From Omphiscola glabra (lineage: Eukaryota > Mollusca > Gastropoda > Lymnaeidae), in NCBI GenBank assembly GCA_964017045.1, contig OZ024797.1, positions 13,299,062-13,363,061 of the forward strand: 64,000 nt of DNA. Reading direction: 5' to 3'. Below are positions 40,158 through 53,000 of the stretch, piece by piece. Under the pieces are notes generated by a model. It ran no database searches. It had not been told where the DNA came from and saw only the letters and a list, made by a program, of their open reading frames with translations. The position numbers were made by a program, and so were the translations under genes. Positions within the stretch are counted from its first letter, which is position 1. Each line of letters opens with the position of its first letter.

Positions 40158-40568
40158 TTTTAGAGTAAGTAAACAATATTTTTATAAATGCTTTTGTCAC
40201 CGCCAAATCCATTAATTGACATCACTGTTTTGAAGCACGGTTGTATTAGCTAGTTATCACACATAATATATAGAGACGTGTAAGTGTGTGAATCTAAGTG
40301 CTCATTTCTAAGAATCAACAATTCATTACAAAGGGACCTACGCCTACAGGAAGACAAAACTCAATTTTTATACATCCAACAGTTATTTTATTTTTTAAAT
40401 ATAATAATAATAATGAATCCATACGTACAGTGGTTCATCGAGAAAAAAATATAGCATATTATAAAAGATTTGAACTTTGCCTTTTCAATCTACATCAACT
40501 ATCATCAAGAGTTATTTAATTTAATATTAAACCGTAAAATTTTAGAAATGATTAAACGCCTAAATCTT

Positions 40569-40574
40569 TTTATT
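40569..40574 (-). promoter_or_regulatory. AATAAA polyadenylation signal candidate, gene B
   Basis: TTTATT on the plus strand, about 440 bases past the gene B stop; another lies at 40387-40392. AT-rich background makes chance occurrence likely. Confidence 0.3.
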
Positions 40575-40741
40575 TAAAAAAAAACATTTTTGAACTCAGA
40601 GGCCCATACGGAACGATAGACCCCAACCCCGAGGGACCCCCCACACCCTCCTCTTTTTATGATTTAAATTTAGCTAAAACTAAAACTATACAACTATGTA
40701 AACAAATTATACAACTAATAAACTAATATATAGTATAGGCT

Positions 40742-40746
<5 letters not shown>

Positions 40747-40820
<74 letters not shown>
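40747..40820. repeat. (TA)n microsatellite
   Basis: About 37 uninterrupted TA dinucleotides in the gap between the two genes. A length-polymorphic and replication-slippage-prone site. Confidence 0.97.
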
Positions 40821-41009
40821 CTGGTTAATATTTGTCAAATCGGATTCTCTTTTATACTCTTAAAAATGCTGCACACAAAACTGACGAGAAAATATCGACA
40901 ACAGTGGACAACAGTCAATTTTTTTTAACTGAAACAAACTGATATATAATATATCACATTATTGTCCGCCAACTCACACACTCGAAACAGCCATGTGTCC
41001 AAACCATGC

Positions 41010-41084
41010 CTACGCCAGACTTTCTTCAGAACTGCTGCCATCTATTTTTCTTCTTTTCCTTTTTCTTTTTCGAGATGATCTTCT
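41010..41084 (-). CDS. Gene B exon 10: basic tail and stop (residues 373-396)
   Basis: Acceptor TTGATACAG (minus strand), phase 0. RRSSRKRKRKRRKIDGSSSE then ESLA and TAG. A polybasic run followed by an acidic Ser cluster (possible CK2-type phosphorylation site). The basic block could bind inner-leaflet phospholipids or act as a nuclear-type signal if released; both are inference. Confidence 0.8.
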   Translation of the reverse strand, partial: RRSSRKRKRKRRKIDGSSSEESLA

Positions 41085-44000
41085 CTGTATCAAAAAAAAA
41101 AAGATCAAACATCTCGTTACCTCAAGGAAACATGGGATGCGAAATGCTGCGTCAACGTATACGTTGATTTGAATGTAACATGAATCGATACAATCGTAAT
41201 CGAAAGAGACCTGACTGCACAAGGCATGTTTGCTGATAATTAGCTCTCATTGTGTTATTGACTTACCTGCCGCTGTTTGCATGTTTAAATAAAAACTGTT
41301 GTGTAAAAAAATTGGTAAAAACAAGTCTGGTATCTTTTGTATAACAATAATGTCACATGATACATAGTTGCGTCTATAACACTCAAAACTGGTCTTATAT
41401 TAAAAGGTAAAATTAAATTCTTATGCAACATTTTTATATTTTCGTAATTCATAGTTTCTTTGAAATCAAACTGAATTTTAAATATTTTTTTAAAAATAGT
41501 TTGTATACTTGTTCACCATGACTACCACGTGAAAACAAATTAAATGATACATTTCAAACGATGAATAGGCCTACATCACGTATTTAGTGCTTAAACTTAC
41601 ATTAAAATTTGTATCCGTCTCGTTAAATTCTTCCTTTGTTCTCTTGACTCTGTTTAAAAAAAATATGCCAATAAATTAAAACATACTTTAAGTTAGAGAA
41701 AAATATGACAACAAAATTGAAACATGCATAGTTAGAAGTTAGAGGAACAAATGAAACTAATAGGATTCTCACACTGTCCACTCCCGCAGTTATTCCTTGA
41801 ATAACAGCTTTATATCAAACGCAGTGGCTCTAAACCTTCGTAATGCCGTGATCCTTTAAAACAGCGCCTCATGTTGTGGTGACCCCCCCAGCCATAAAAT
41901 TATGATTGTTGCCACATCATAAATATGTTGTTTTTTCCCCCGATGGTCTTAGGCGACCCCCTTGTTCGAACCCCAAAAGAGACCGAGACCAACATGTTGA
42001 GAGCCACTGATCTAATGCAAAAGGAAACGCCCATTAAGGCTTAATTTATTTCAAGGAGAGACCCCTTTGCCGCGTAGCTTAAATTAGAAACACGAACTTA
42101 CGAGAACATGTAGCAGGCAAAAGCAAGGATGAATATCACAAAGCCACAGACGACTGCTGCTATAATAATCCCAACACTGTTTTCTGGCTCGGCGTCTGTC
42201 TTCGGCTTCCAACCCTCTTTGAAACTTGAAGCTGAGACATATGGAAGAATGATCGTAACAGAGCATTGTATGTTAGTTTAGAAGGCCTACACGCAACCCG
42301 GCAGGCATCAAGAACGCAATGTTAATTGTTGAAAGAAATGAAGAATGTTTTAAATTTTTTTGTTTTGTACATAACCGCATTGGGTGAACATGCTATATTA
42401 TTATAATAAAAATATACAGGATCTGAAATCAGTGAGGTCAATAGGGCTTCACTTAACCTTCAAAATGTCGTTTTTATCATTGCAAATCTATTAGCTAAGG
42501 ACAAGAATGGTTTTTGATGTTTTTTAATTTTTAAAAAATTTTAATGCGCCCCTTCTATGAGTCACACAAGTTGTGAATTAAACTTCGGGTAGGCCTTATT
42601 TTTAAACAAGGTACCGTTTAACAATGAAAATATATAATTACTGTAGAACCTTAGAAACGAAAAACATTCATTCAAACCTTATTTTCCTGAATTTGTGGAA
42701 ACACTTTGTGGACAGCCGTTTGATGCCGTACAACCAAAGTAACTCAGGGATTTTAAATACTTTATATTAACTTCGATTTTTTTTTGGATGTGTTTCTTTG
42801 TGACAAAATCCTCGGAAGGCTAAGTGACCCACTTCCCGTCATCATATCTATCTGAAACTTGGCCCATAAACTCGTTGTCGATGTCAAAAAGTTCTTTCAG
42901 ATTTTCAGCCCCACCCTGCAAAAATCAGTTGTTCCTGTTTTTCCCAAGGGGCATATGATTGAAATGTGATGCAATGATTGAATGATGAATGGTAAATCTA
43001 TCTTAAGTCTTCCAGGGCGTCGCCAAAGATCCTAATTTTTGTGAGATATCGATCCTCGGTGGAGGAAGGGATAAATCACATACAATTACATAAATGGAAA
43101 CGAAAATGCTTAGAAAGGATGGATACGAAAAAACTTGTTTTTAAGGTTATTTTAAAAAATTATTTTAAAAAAATAGGATTAATTTATTGGAAGTAGCGAT
43201 TGGAACAACTGTTCGGGATTTCATAGAAATAAAGTTTTAGCCAACGTTCATATCGCCACTTACAATATAGCAGACCTGTTTACTCTTACGATTTTGGCGT
43301 ACAATGTACGATTTTGAGGTGTGTACATTATATATAATGCATTTTTTTTTTTACTAGCAAGATAATGTTTTGAACGATTTAGTGATGATATTGTACTATT
43401 TTAAGAGTTTGAGGGTACACTGGTCTGATATAGAGAAAAAAATTCTGCCAGGGACAGCCCTTTGAAAAAAAAAACGATTTTGGCGCCCCTTGTACATGGT
43501 ATTTTATCGTTTAAGGTTCCCTTACAAAGATGATTTTGGCGCTCCCACGATGTTGGCATACTGTGCGATTCCCCCTTCTCTCCCTAGGGATGTCATTTAG
43601 GTGGGCAGGGTCGGGCGCATGTCCCCCTCCTTTTTTTAATGAATTTGCAGGTTTTATTTAAATATGCCATGTACTGTGGCACCTACATAGTAATAAACAA
43701 CTTAACAAATCAACCAAATTTTTGTTCCCCGCCCCCCCCCCAAACACAACTGAAATGACGCCTCTGTCTCTCCCCCATCATCAATATCCTCTAACCCACA
43801 ATCTCGCAGCTCTGGATTTCCCGAGATAAACTGACCCCCCCAAAATGACGCCTCAGAAGTGCCCAGGTCTGGCGCTTCTCAGTCGTCTGCCCCGGTGAAC
43901 GGCCGAGTTACCTTCCAGGATATCGACACTGTCCTTCATGTCGTCTTTGAACGGTTGTCGTCTGTCTCCTCCGACCATCTGTTGCATACCATCGTTCCTC

Positions 44001-47000
44001 ACACCATCTTCATTGTCCTCCTCATCCTCCTCCTCCGTGTTGTATGTCTTCCTCGCCCTCTTCTTGGCCAGCAGGCCACTCAATGAGCCCAGGGACGCCT
44101 CGTCAAATTTTTTCTTTTTTACTTCAAAATTGTCATCGGCTGTGAACAAACTAAGCGTTTAACAGTCGATGGCGATGAAGGGTGGGGTTGCGGGGGGGGG
44201 GGGGGGGGGCGTTTCTGATTACAATGTCTTATTTTCTGAGGCAAAGTTACATAATCGATTTCGTCTTGAATATTGTATTCGTTGAAGTTGGTGTATTCGG
44301 TGTATTGAATACGAATAGACAAATGGTTCCAGGGGTTAACTGCATGGGAAGTTTATTTTAAAATGTGTTTCCATAAACACAAAGGGGGAGTACTCTGATG
44401 TAAGTGTACACTTCCATCAACACACAGGGGGAATGCTCAGATGTAAGTGAAACTTTCATCAACACATAGGGGAATACTCTGATGTAAGTGTACATTTCAA
44501 TCAACACATAGAGGTACTGCTCCACCGAGGGTGTACATTTCATCAATGTGATTCCGTGAAATATATCTCTTCAAAGTGATGCAAAAGCTGCTTAGCTCAG
44601 GTTTCCATAATAAACTTATGAGAGAAAAGAACGTTTGTTAACTAAATAATCGAACGCCATGTTTAATCATCGCTAGGCCAACATATGAAGGATTTAGGAC
44701 TTTTTTGTCAAAGCGGTTATCACTTGCCGGAAACCAGTATCAAACTAGTTACTGGATTTTACCATGCTTTTTCAGTTGTTCCGCACTGTGAGGTCAGCTT
44801 GACTTTATATTTAATAATATTGCAAGGGGCAGTTTTAAATTATATTTTTGTTATGATACCACATTTTTACTTATAATTACCGACCACCTATATATAATTA
44901 TTATACTCATTATTTGAAAATGTTAATTTTATAATTATCTTTGTAAAGTGATTTTTATTTAAAAAAAAGATGATTGCATTGTGAAAACTGCATCCGGTTA
45001 TACTAGTTTCAAAGCCTGATATCCTGATATCCGATTATCTTTTAGCTTATTCCAAATAAGATTATGAAGAAAATATGGTTACTTTCAATACGACGGTATA
45101 TCTTTATAAACATAATCACGTGATCTTTCTATTCGGCTTAAACATAAATCCGCTTTGGGTCTGGGTTAAACATTCGCCATGCGTTAAGGTGGGGCGTTAA
45201 GGTGGGGCGTCAAGGTGGGGCGTCAAGGTGAGGCGTTAAGGTGGGGCCTTAAGGTGAGGCGTTAAGGTTGGGCGTTAAGTTGAGGCGTTAGGTTGAGGTG
45301 TTAATGTGAGGCATAAAGGTAAGGCATTAAGGTGGGGTGTTAAGGTGAGGCATAAAGGTAAGGCGCTAAGGTGAGAGTGAGGCGTTAAGGTGGGGTGTTG
45401 GTTAATGTGAGGTGTTTATGTGAGGCATAAAGGTAAGGCATTAAGGTGAGGCGTTAAGGTGGGGTGTTAAGGTGAGGTGTTAATGTGAGGTGTTATGTGA
45501 GGCATAAAGGTAAGGCATTAAGGTGGGGTGTCAAGGTGAGGTATAAAGGTAAGGCATTAAGGTGAGGCGTTAAGGTGAGGCGTGAAGGTGAGGTGTTAAT
45601 GTGAGACATAAAGGTACGGCATTAAGGTGAGGCGTGAAGGTGAGGCATAAAGGTAAGGCATTAAGGTGAGGCGTTAAGGTGAGGCGTGAAGGTGAGGTGT
45701 TAATGTGAGGCATAAAGGTAAGGCATTAAGGTGAGGTGTTAAGGTGAGGCCAAGAGGGAGGTGTCCGTTGTTTACTCAGTCCTATGCGTGTAGAAAAATC
45801 AATATGCAGTAACTAAGCTTATTTGGTTTCAAATTGTCCACTGTTTGACATAATGGGAGTTGACATGACGTCACGCAGTATTGCTTTGTTGCTGAGAAAT
45901 CTATAGAGCAGCCATTTAAATGTCTTGTTGTTGCAACCAATGGTAGCTGCATTAATTCTACTTCTTATAGCGAGCTGCGATACACATGTGTTTGATTCAT
46001 TGCACAGCGTGCTAGATATGTTTCTGACTTAAAGTTGACAATGCTAATGGAAAAGGATTTGTGCTCAGTTGGTTGTGATTAAGCGGTATGAACGTGATTG
46101 AAAAAAAAAAACCCAATAAAATACGGATAAGGGACACCCGGTTATTGAGAAAGAGCTAGGGATAATCGTGGACGAACTGAAAACAGCTACCTCATGGTTG
46201 AGATAAACAGTCAAAGCTACCTCATGGTTGAGATAAACAGTCAAAGCTGACACATTGATAAGATGACAGTCACAATTTGTCAAAATGGACCCAGACACGC
46301 AGCCCCGCCATTAGCACCCGGGTCCCATTAGACACAATGATAATCGGATGTCATTTGTGGTAGTTTTATTTAAAATGAAGAAATTAAGTTTACAAACATA
46401 TAGTCCATTCAAATATATTTCATTTGATACCAAATTTTGCCTTACAAACCCAACAATAATATTTTAAATAGTTTTTTAATTCCAACCTTTCACTTCTGGT
46501 ACCCGGGTGCGAATAGTCGCTGCAATATATTATTATTATTATTATTATTATTATGGGTAGTTTTCTATAGCGTGGTACCCCAGCCTAGGGCTGGGCTCAC
46601 CACGCTGTACATGCAAATTAAAATGAACTTAAAAAATATAAATTAAAAACCAACCATTCCATAACAATTTACATGTGAAGCCATGGACGGCACTCAGCAG
46701 CATCGTTTAACTTTCAGAGGGGGAATCAGTCAGGATAGTAAAGTTTAAAGAGGTGTGTTTTGAGTGCAGTTTTGAAGGCTGTGATGGTTGATATATTTCT
46801 GATGTGTAGTGGAAGAGAATTCCATTGTTTGGGGGCACAGTAAGAGAAAGATCTTTCACCGTATGTTTTTGTGCGAGTCTTAGGGACAGAAAGAATACGA
46901 TCGTCTGCGGAGGAGCGAAGCTGTCGAAGGGGTGAATAGACAGAGAGAATTTCGGTTAGATATGAAGGGCAGGAATTCGAGAAAAAGTGGTGGCACAGAA

Positions 47001-50000
47001 CAGAGAGTTTATAATCAATCCGTGCTTGTACAGGGAGCCAATGAAGTGAATGAAGTAGTGGTGTGACGTGATCACGTTTTTTTGCCTTTAAAACTAGCCT
47101 AGCAGCTGAGTTTTGAACCTTTTGTAATCTTTCTAAGAAGTGTTTTGGTGAGCCTGACAGAAGAGAGTTGCAGTAGTCAAGACGAGAGAGAACAAGAGCA
47201 CAGACTAAGGTTTTTGTTGCACTAACTGTGAGGTAGTGGCGGATGGAGCTGATCTGACGGATAGCAGTGTATGCAGAGCGACAAATGTGAGATATATGTT
47301 TATCTAGAGACATGTTGTTAGACAGAATATAACCAAGATTCCTAGTTGAGTATGTAAACTGTATGTCTGAGTTACCTACTTGAAATGAGGTGGGGAGAGC
47401 TGAGTTAGAAGATGATTTGTGATCATGAATAAGAAGTGCTTCCGTTTTGTCATCGTTAAGTTTCAACTTGCTTAGTGTCATCCATGACTTGACATCACCA
47501 ATACACTCCTGCAAAGTCCGGACAGCTGAATCTACAAGAGAGGGATGGGTATGCTTGTATAGTTGCGTATCATCCGCGAAAGACTGGCTCCCCACAGCAT
47601 GCCTCTCGAGCAAGAGGAGCAGTGGCCTGGTATACATTGTAAATAGAACCGGGCCCAAAACGGACCCCTGTGGCACTCCATACACCAAGTCAGCACTGCT
47701 GGAGATACAGCCATCGACAGCGACTGCCTGCGTTCTATCGGAGAGGAACGACCTAAACCAAGACAAAACAGAACCAGAAATGCCAAAGTAATTTTCAAGC
47801 GTTTTGTAAAGAGATGCCATCTTAGGACATTTACCTGGAAACTGGGTATCCAACCAATGAACTTCCTGAAATGTTGACTTGGGCAGACGTCTAAACTTGG
47901 GAACCCGAGCTGTTGATGACAAGCTGCTAATGTTAAACGCATTTGTCAATTTATTTAAGTTATTTACCTGCGTAACATAAAAACGGAAACTTTTTTAAGA
48001 AAGCCTTATATTAAAGTAATATACTTCAAAATTGTACCCTGTTAGAAAGATGAAAAATGAAGACTCATCGAAATTTCACAAGTGGTCAGATATATCTGGG
48101 CAGCGGGGTCACTAAAAGGATCATATGCCAGGGGTTGGGAACCTATGGCTCGCGAGCCAGATGTGGCTCTATTGATGGCTGCATCTGGCTCGCAGACAAA
48201 TGTTCGATTATAAAAAAAAAAATTCTTTAGACTCCTTTTATCTACATATTAATTGCATATCAATATTTCATTCTACAAATGAACTCATTATTGATTAGCA
48301 ACAGCATAACAATGTTATTAAAAAGAATTCAGAGACATAATTATTGCATTTTTAGTGTTGAAATTAAACAAATTGCACACATTTACTTGAATTTTTATTT
48401 TTCTGGCTCTCACAGAATTACTTTGCAAAATATGTGGTGACCATGGCTCTCTCATACAAAGGGGTTCCCGACCCCTGTGCTATGGGGTGCTATACAGTGC
48501 GATCACTCAAAGAATTACCACCCCGACCCCTTTTAAAAAAATCACCAGTAAACCTCAGTCTATTCCCGACCCTCAAAATTGCATATCACCTGAAGTTTTT
48601 GTCTTATGAGCCTGATTTGAAAATGATAATGGGCCAAGCTGGACATCTCTGAAATGTAAGAATGGACTGAAGCGCGATATCTCTGGTATGTCCAGTCTCC
48701 ATAGAAACGACATCAACTGTACCGAGAACATTGTATGAGCCAAGCATGGCTTGGGACTTGGGGCTACGAGCTTACATTACAAAGGTTAAGTTTTAGTTGT
48801 GTTTTATAATGCGACATTAAAAGATCCCATCCAGGATTTGGACGGCGATGGATGGGTAATTTGTAAATCTATTGTCACGCAATTAGCAACTACTTCAGAG
48901 TGAGACGCACGTCAAATTGAAACCGTTTAACCAGAGACCAGCTGATGCCCCCTGTACTAACTTACTTAAGAAAATCAGCAGACCATCGAGCCGAGGCTCA
49001 TAAGGTCTTCCCCAGCATACCTCCACTGCCCCCAACTGGCATTCAACCGCCCCCAACTGGCATTCAACCGCCCCCAACTGGCATTCAACCGCCCCCAACT
49101 GGCATTCAACCGCCCCCAACTGGCATTCAACCGCCCCCAACTGGCATTCAACCGCCCCCAACTGGCATTCAACCGCCCCCTGTACTGTAACACCCGGTAA
49201 CTCCAACTCAACCGGAGCGTGAATTGGTTAAGGGTTGGCAGCCCGTCCAAAACAACCTGCAACCAAAATAACTCACACCCCACTGAAAATGTCACATGGG
49301 AAATGGTGTCGGTGGGCCGTCGAGCGCGAGCTCTTGGTGCCCCCGGCACACCCCCACACGGGCCGACGCCGGGTCTCCCCGCCACCAGACCGTGCGGAAG
49401 CACCCCGGGAACCTCCCCCTGGCCTGGGGGGACGCCCGGTCAACCGAGAACGCCGCGTTTAAAGCGTTCACAGTCGACTTTCCCCAGAGGGTCCGGGCGG
49501 GATTGCTTCCACTCCGTGGGGAAGGTGTTGCGTTACCACCACCCCTCCTACCGCCCAGGGAGTCTTTCGGTCGGGACGGAAAGCTGAGACGAAACGGTTG
49601 CCTAGGAGCGGTTTTCTCACGGCCGCGTAGCTAAAATCATCGGCATGTATTTTGACCGCCACCCAAGCCTCATATCCATCAACAAGTAATCATGTTATGA
49701 CTTTACTACACCCGTTGCTTTGGGTGTCATGTGGTCGGCCGGGTTTTTTTTTTATCTTCGGAAGAACAGTACCTCCCTACTAGTCTGCCACGCCACGAAG
49801 AGACAAACCCCATGTGGGCGCCCCCTAGTTTCCTCGGAGACACGTTCCTCAAGAGCAGGAACACAACCCGCTAAACAGGTCAAATGTGAAAATTTACTTT
49901 TAACGGCGGACAACTCCTGAGAGCCGTTTCGGATTACACCATTGCTCCCCTTGCTTGTCCTGCTTCTACTCACCTATCTCGAACGTCGCCCACTGGATCT

Positions 50001-53000
50001 TGTTGTTACGCTTCCCGATACATCCGACGGACTCGTCGGCCATACAAGGTATGGTGCACCACCCAAGCATCGTCATCTGTGCGCCCAAGACACTGTTGCT
50101 GCAACAACATTTGTCTGTGCCCTTTCGGGAATATTACGCAACAATAGAAAGATTATTGCATAGTCAACATGACTACGCCAAAGATTATTGCATAGTCAAC
50201 ATGACTACGCCAAAGTTTATTGCATAGTCAACATGACTACGTCAAAGATTATTGCATAGTCAACATGACTACGCCTACAATTACAATAGTTCAGAAATAA
50301 AATAAAATTTAACTACCTAAAAATAAAAAAATTCCTCTTTAATTTTTTATTAAACGAAATATATCGGCACTAGAATAATGTTTCAAGCCAATTTCCCCCC
50401 CATTGAAATCATTTCGGTAGAATTCCCACTGGTACAAAACCGCCGAATACAAGTATTGAATATACATTTTAAAACCAAAAAAAAAAAAACCACATTTTCC
50501 TCAATGGATTGTGTAAAAATAACAACTGATGTACGCACATAAATTGTTTTATAAAATCATGCATGTAATATTAAGTTTGTTTGTGTTAATTAGATGCACT
50601 GATATTTCGCCATTAAAAAAAAAAATAACGCTTGATACAATTGCTAAAATGAAATGATTAATAAGGACACTCAAATCGATGTGTCCAAGTTGATGAATGG
50701 TGTGTCCAAGTTGATGAATGGTGTGTCCAAGTTGATGAATGATGTGTCCAAGTTGATGAATGATGTGTCCAAGTTGATGAATGGTGTGTCCAAGTTGATA
50801 AATGATGTGTCCAAGTTGATGAATGATGTGTCCAAGTTGATGCATGATGTGTCCAAGTTGATAAATGATGTGTCCAAGTTGATGAATGATGTGTCCAAGT
50901 TGATGAATGGTGTGTCCAAGTTGATGAATGATGTGTCCAAGTTGATGAATGATGTGTCCAAGTTGATGCATGATGTGTCCAAGTTGATAAATGATGTGTC
51001 CAAGTTGATGAATGATGTGTCCAAGTTGATGCTTGATGTGTCCAAGTTGATGCATGATGTGTCCAAGTTGATGAATGATGCGTTCAAGCTGATGAATGAT
51101 GTGTCCAAGTTGATGAATTATGTGTCCAAGTTGATGAATGATGTGTTCAAGTTGATGAATGATGTGTTCAAGTTGATGAATGGTGTGTCCAAGTTGTTGC
51201 ATGATGTGTCCAAGTTGATGAATGATGTGTTCAAGTTGATGAATGATGTGTCCAAGTTGATGAATGATTTGTCCAAGTTGATGAATGATGTGTCCAAGTT
51301 GATGAATGATGTGTCCAAGTTGATGAATGATGTGTCCAAGTTGATGAATGATGTGTCCAAGTTGATGAATTATGTGTCCAAGTTGATGAATGATGTGTCC
51401 AAGTTGATGCATGATGTGTCCAAGTTGATGAATGATGTGTCCAATTTGATGAATGATGTGTCCAAGTTGATGAATGATGTGTCCAAGTTGATGAATGATG
51501 TGTCCAAGTTGATGAATGATGTGTCCAAGTTGATGAATGATGTGTCCAATTTGATGAATTATGTGTCCAAGTTGATAAATGATGTGTCCAAGCTGATGAA
51601 TAATGTGTCCAAGTTGATGAATGGTGTGTCCAAGTTGTTGCATGATGTGTCCAAGTTGATGAATGATGTGTCCAAGTTGATGAATGATGTGTCCAAGTTG
51701 ATGAATGATGTGTCCAAGTTGATGAATTATGTGTCCAAGTTGATGAATGATGTGTCCAAGTTGATGCATGATGTGTCCAAGTTGATGAATGATGTGTCCA
51801 ATTTGATGCATGATGTGTCCAAGTTGATGAATGATGTGTCCAAGTTGATGAATGATGTGTCCAAGTTGATGAATGATGTGTCCAAGTTGATGAATGATGT
51901 GTCCAATTTGATGAATTATGTGTCCAAGTTGATAAATGATGTGTCCAAGCTGATGAATAATGTGTCCAAGTTGATGAATGGTGTGTCCAAGTTGTTGCAT
52001 GATGTGTCCAAGTTGATGAATGATGTGTCCAAGTTGATGAATGATGTGTCCAAGTTGATGAATGATGTGTCCAAGTTGATGAATGATGTGTCCAAGTTGA
52101 TGAATGATGTGTCCAAGCTGATGAATGATGTGTCCAAGTTGATGAATGATGTGTCCAAGTTGATGAATGATGTGTCCAAGTTGATGAATGATGTGTCTTC
52201 TGGCTCTACTGCATTTGTATTGAAAACCGCATCCTTTTTTAAGTTATTATTATTTTTGGTCTGTTTTTTTTATATTCTTAAATATTTTGTTGTTTGTTTT
52301 TGAATTGTGATTTTAAAAACATTTTTTGTTTTATTTTTAGGGTCACTCTTAGAATGTGTCATTTCAAAGATCTCTTTTCGTGGACATAATTAAGGACAAA
52401 ATATATTTTCATAGTGTTAGTTTACGTTAATAAACAACAGTATCACTGTTCACGGACCCCATGAAATAATTTGTAGAGCCACTGGCCTAGAGGAAGGGGA
52501 ATCAAGGGGAAATAATTGCTTTTTTTCAAGGGAGTAAGTGACCAGCCTTACCGCCAAGGTGCTGAATCTCGCCTGATAGACCGAATCACAGTAAAATATA
52601 CACAAGGGCGCGGACATTCTGACCGTCAGCACGGGGAGGTAATCACTCGGACATAACATCCTCGCTGATGTCCCCTGGTCGTAGCAGCCGATCTTGGCTG
52701 GTCGTGTGCAGAGTGATGGGGGAAACAACAAACCAACATGGTTATTGATTGACAACGCGTAAACACACAGTAACCATTATTGTTGACAATAGAATGGTAA
52801 TTAATGGTTTGCAATGGTGGCATTCTGCGCGCTTGCGTGTGCTTATGGCATTAAGAGTTGTGGGAGTGTGTGTGGGGTAACTTCGGGTGAGGTTTTGGAA
52901 AAGCGTGGCATCATTGAAATGAATGCTAGCGTGGCATCATTGAAATGAATGCTAGCGTGGCATCATTGAGATGAATGCTAGCGTGGCATCATTGAGATGA

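Larger units (their letters stand above)
37231..41009. other. Intergenic region / 3' UTRs between the convergent genes
   Basis: AT-rich, with no supported exon. Contains the likely 3' UTR of gene A (polyadenylation signals below), a hAT-like element at 39865-40157, and a long (TA)n. Short ORFs at 38900-39180 and 40298-40519 show no domain, codon or splice support. Confidence 0.6.

Noticed and set aside
49219..49662. Several overlapping ORFs of 64-122 codons
   Set aside because: Shadows of the GC-rich element copy 2; no domain and different frames from copy 1.
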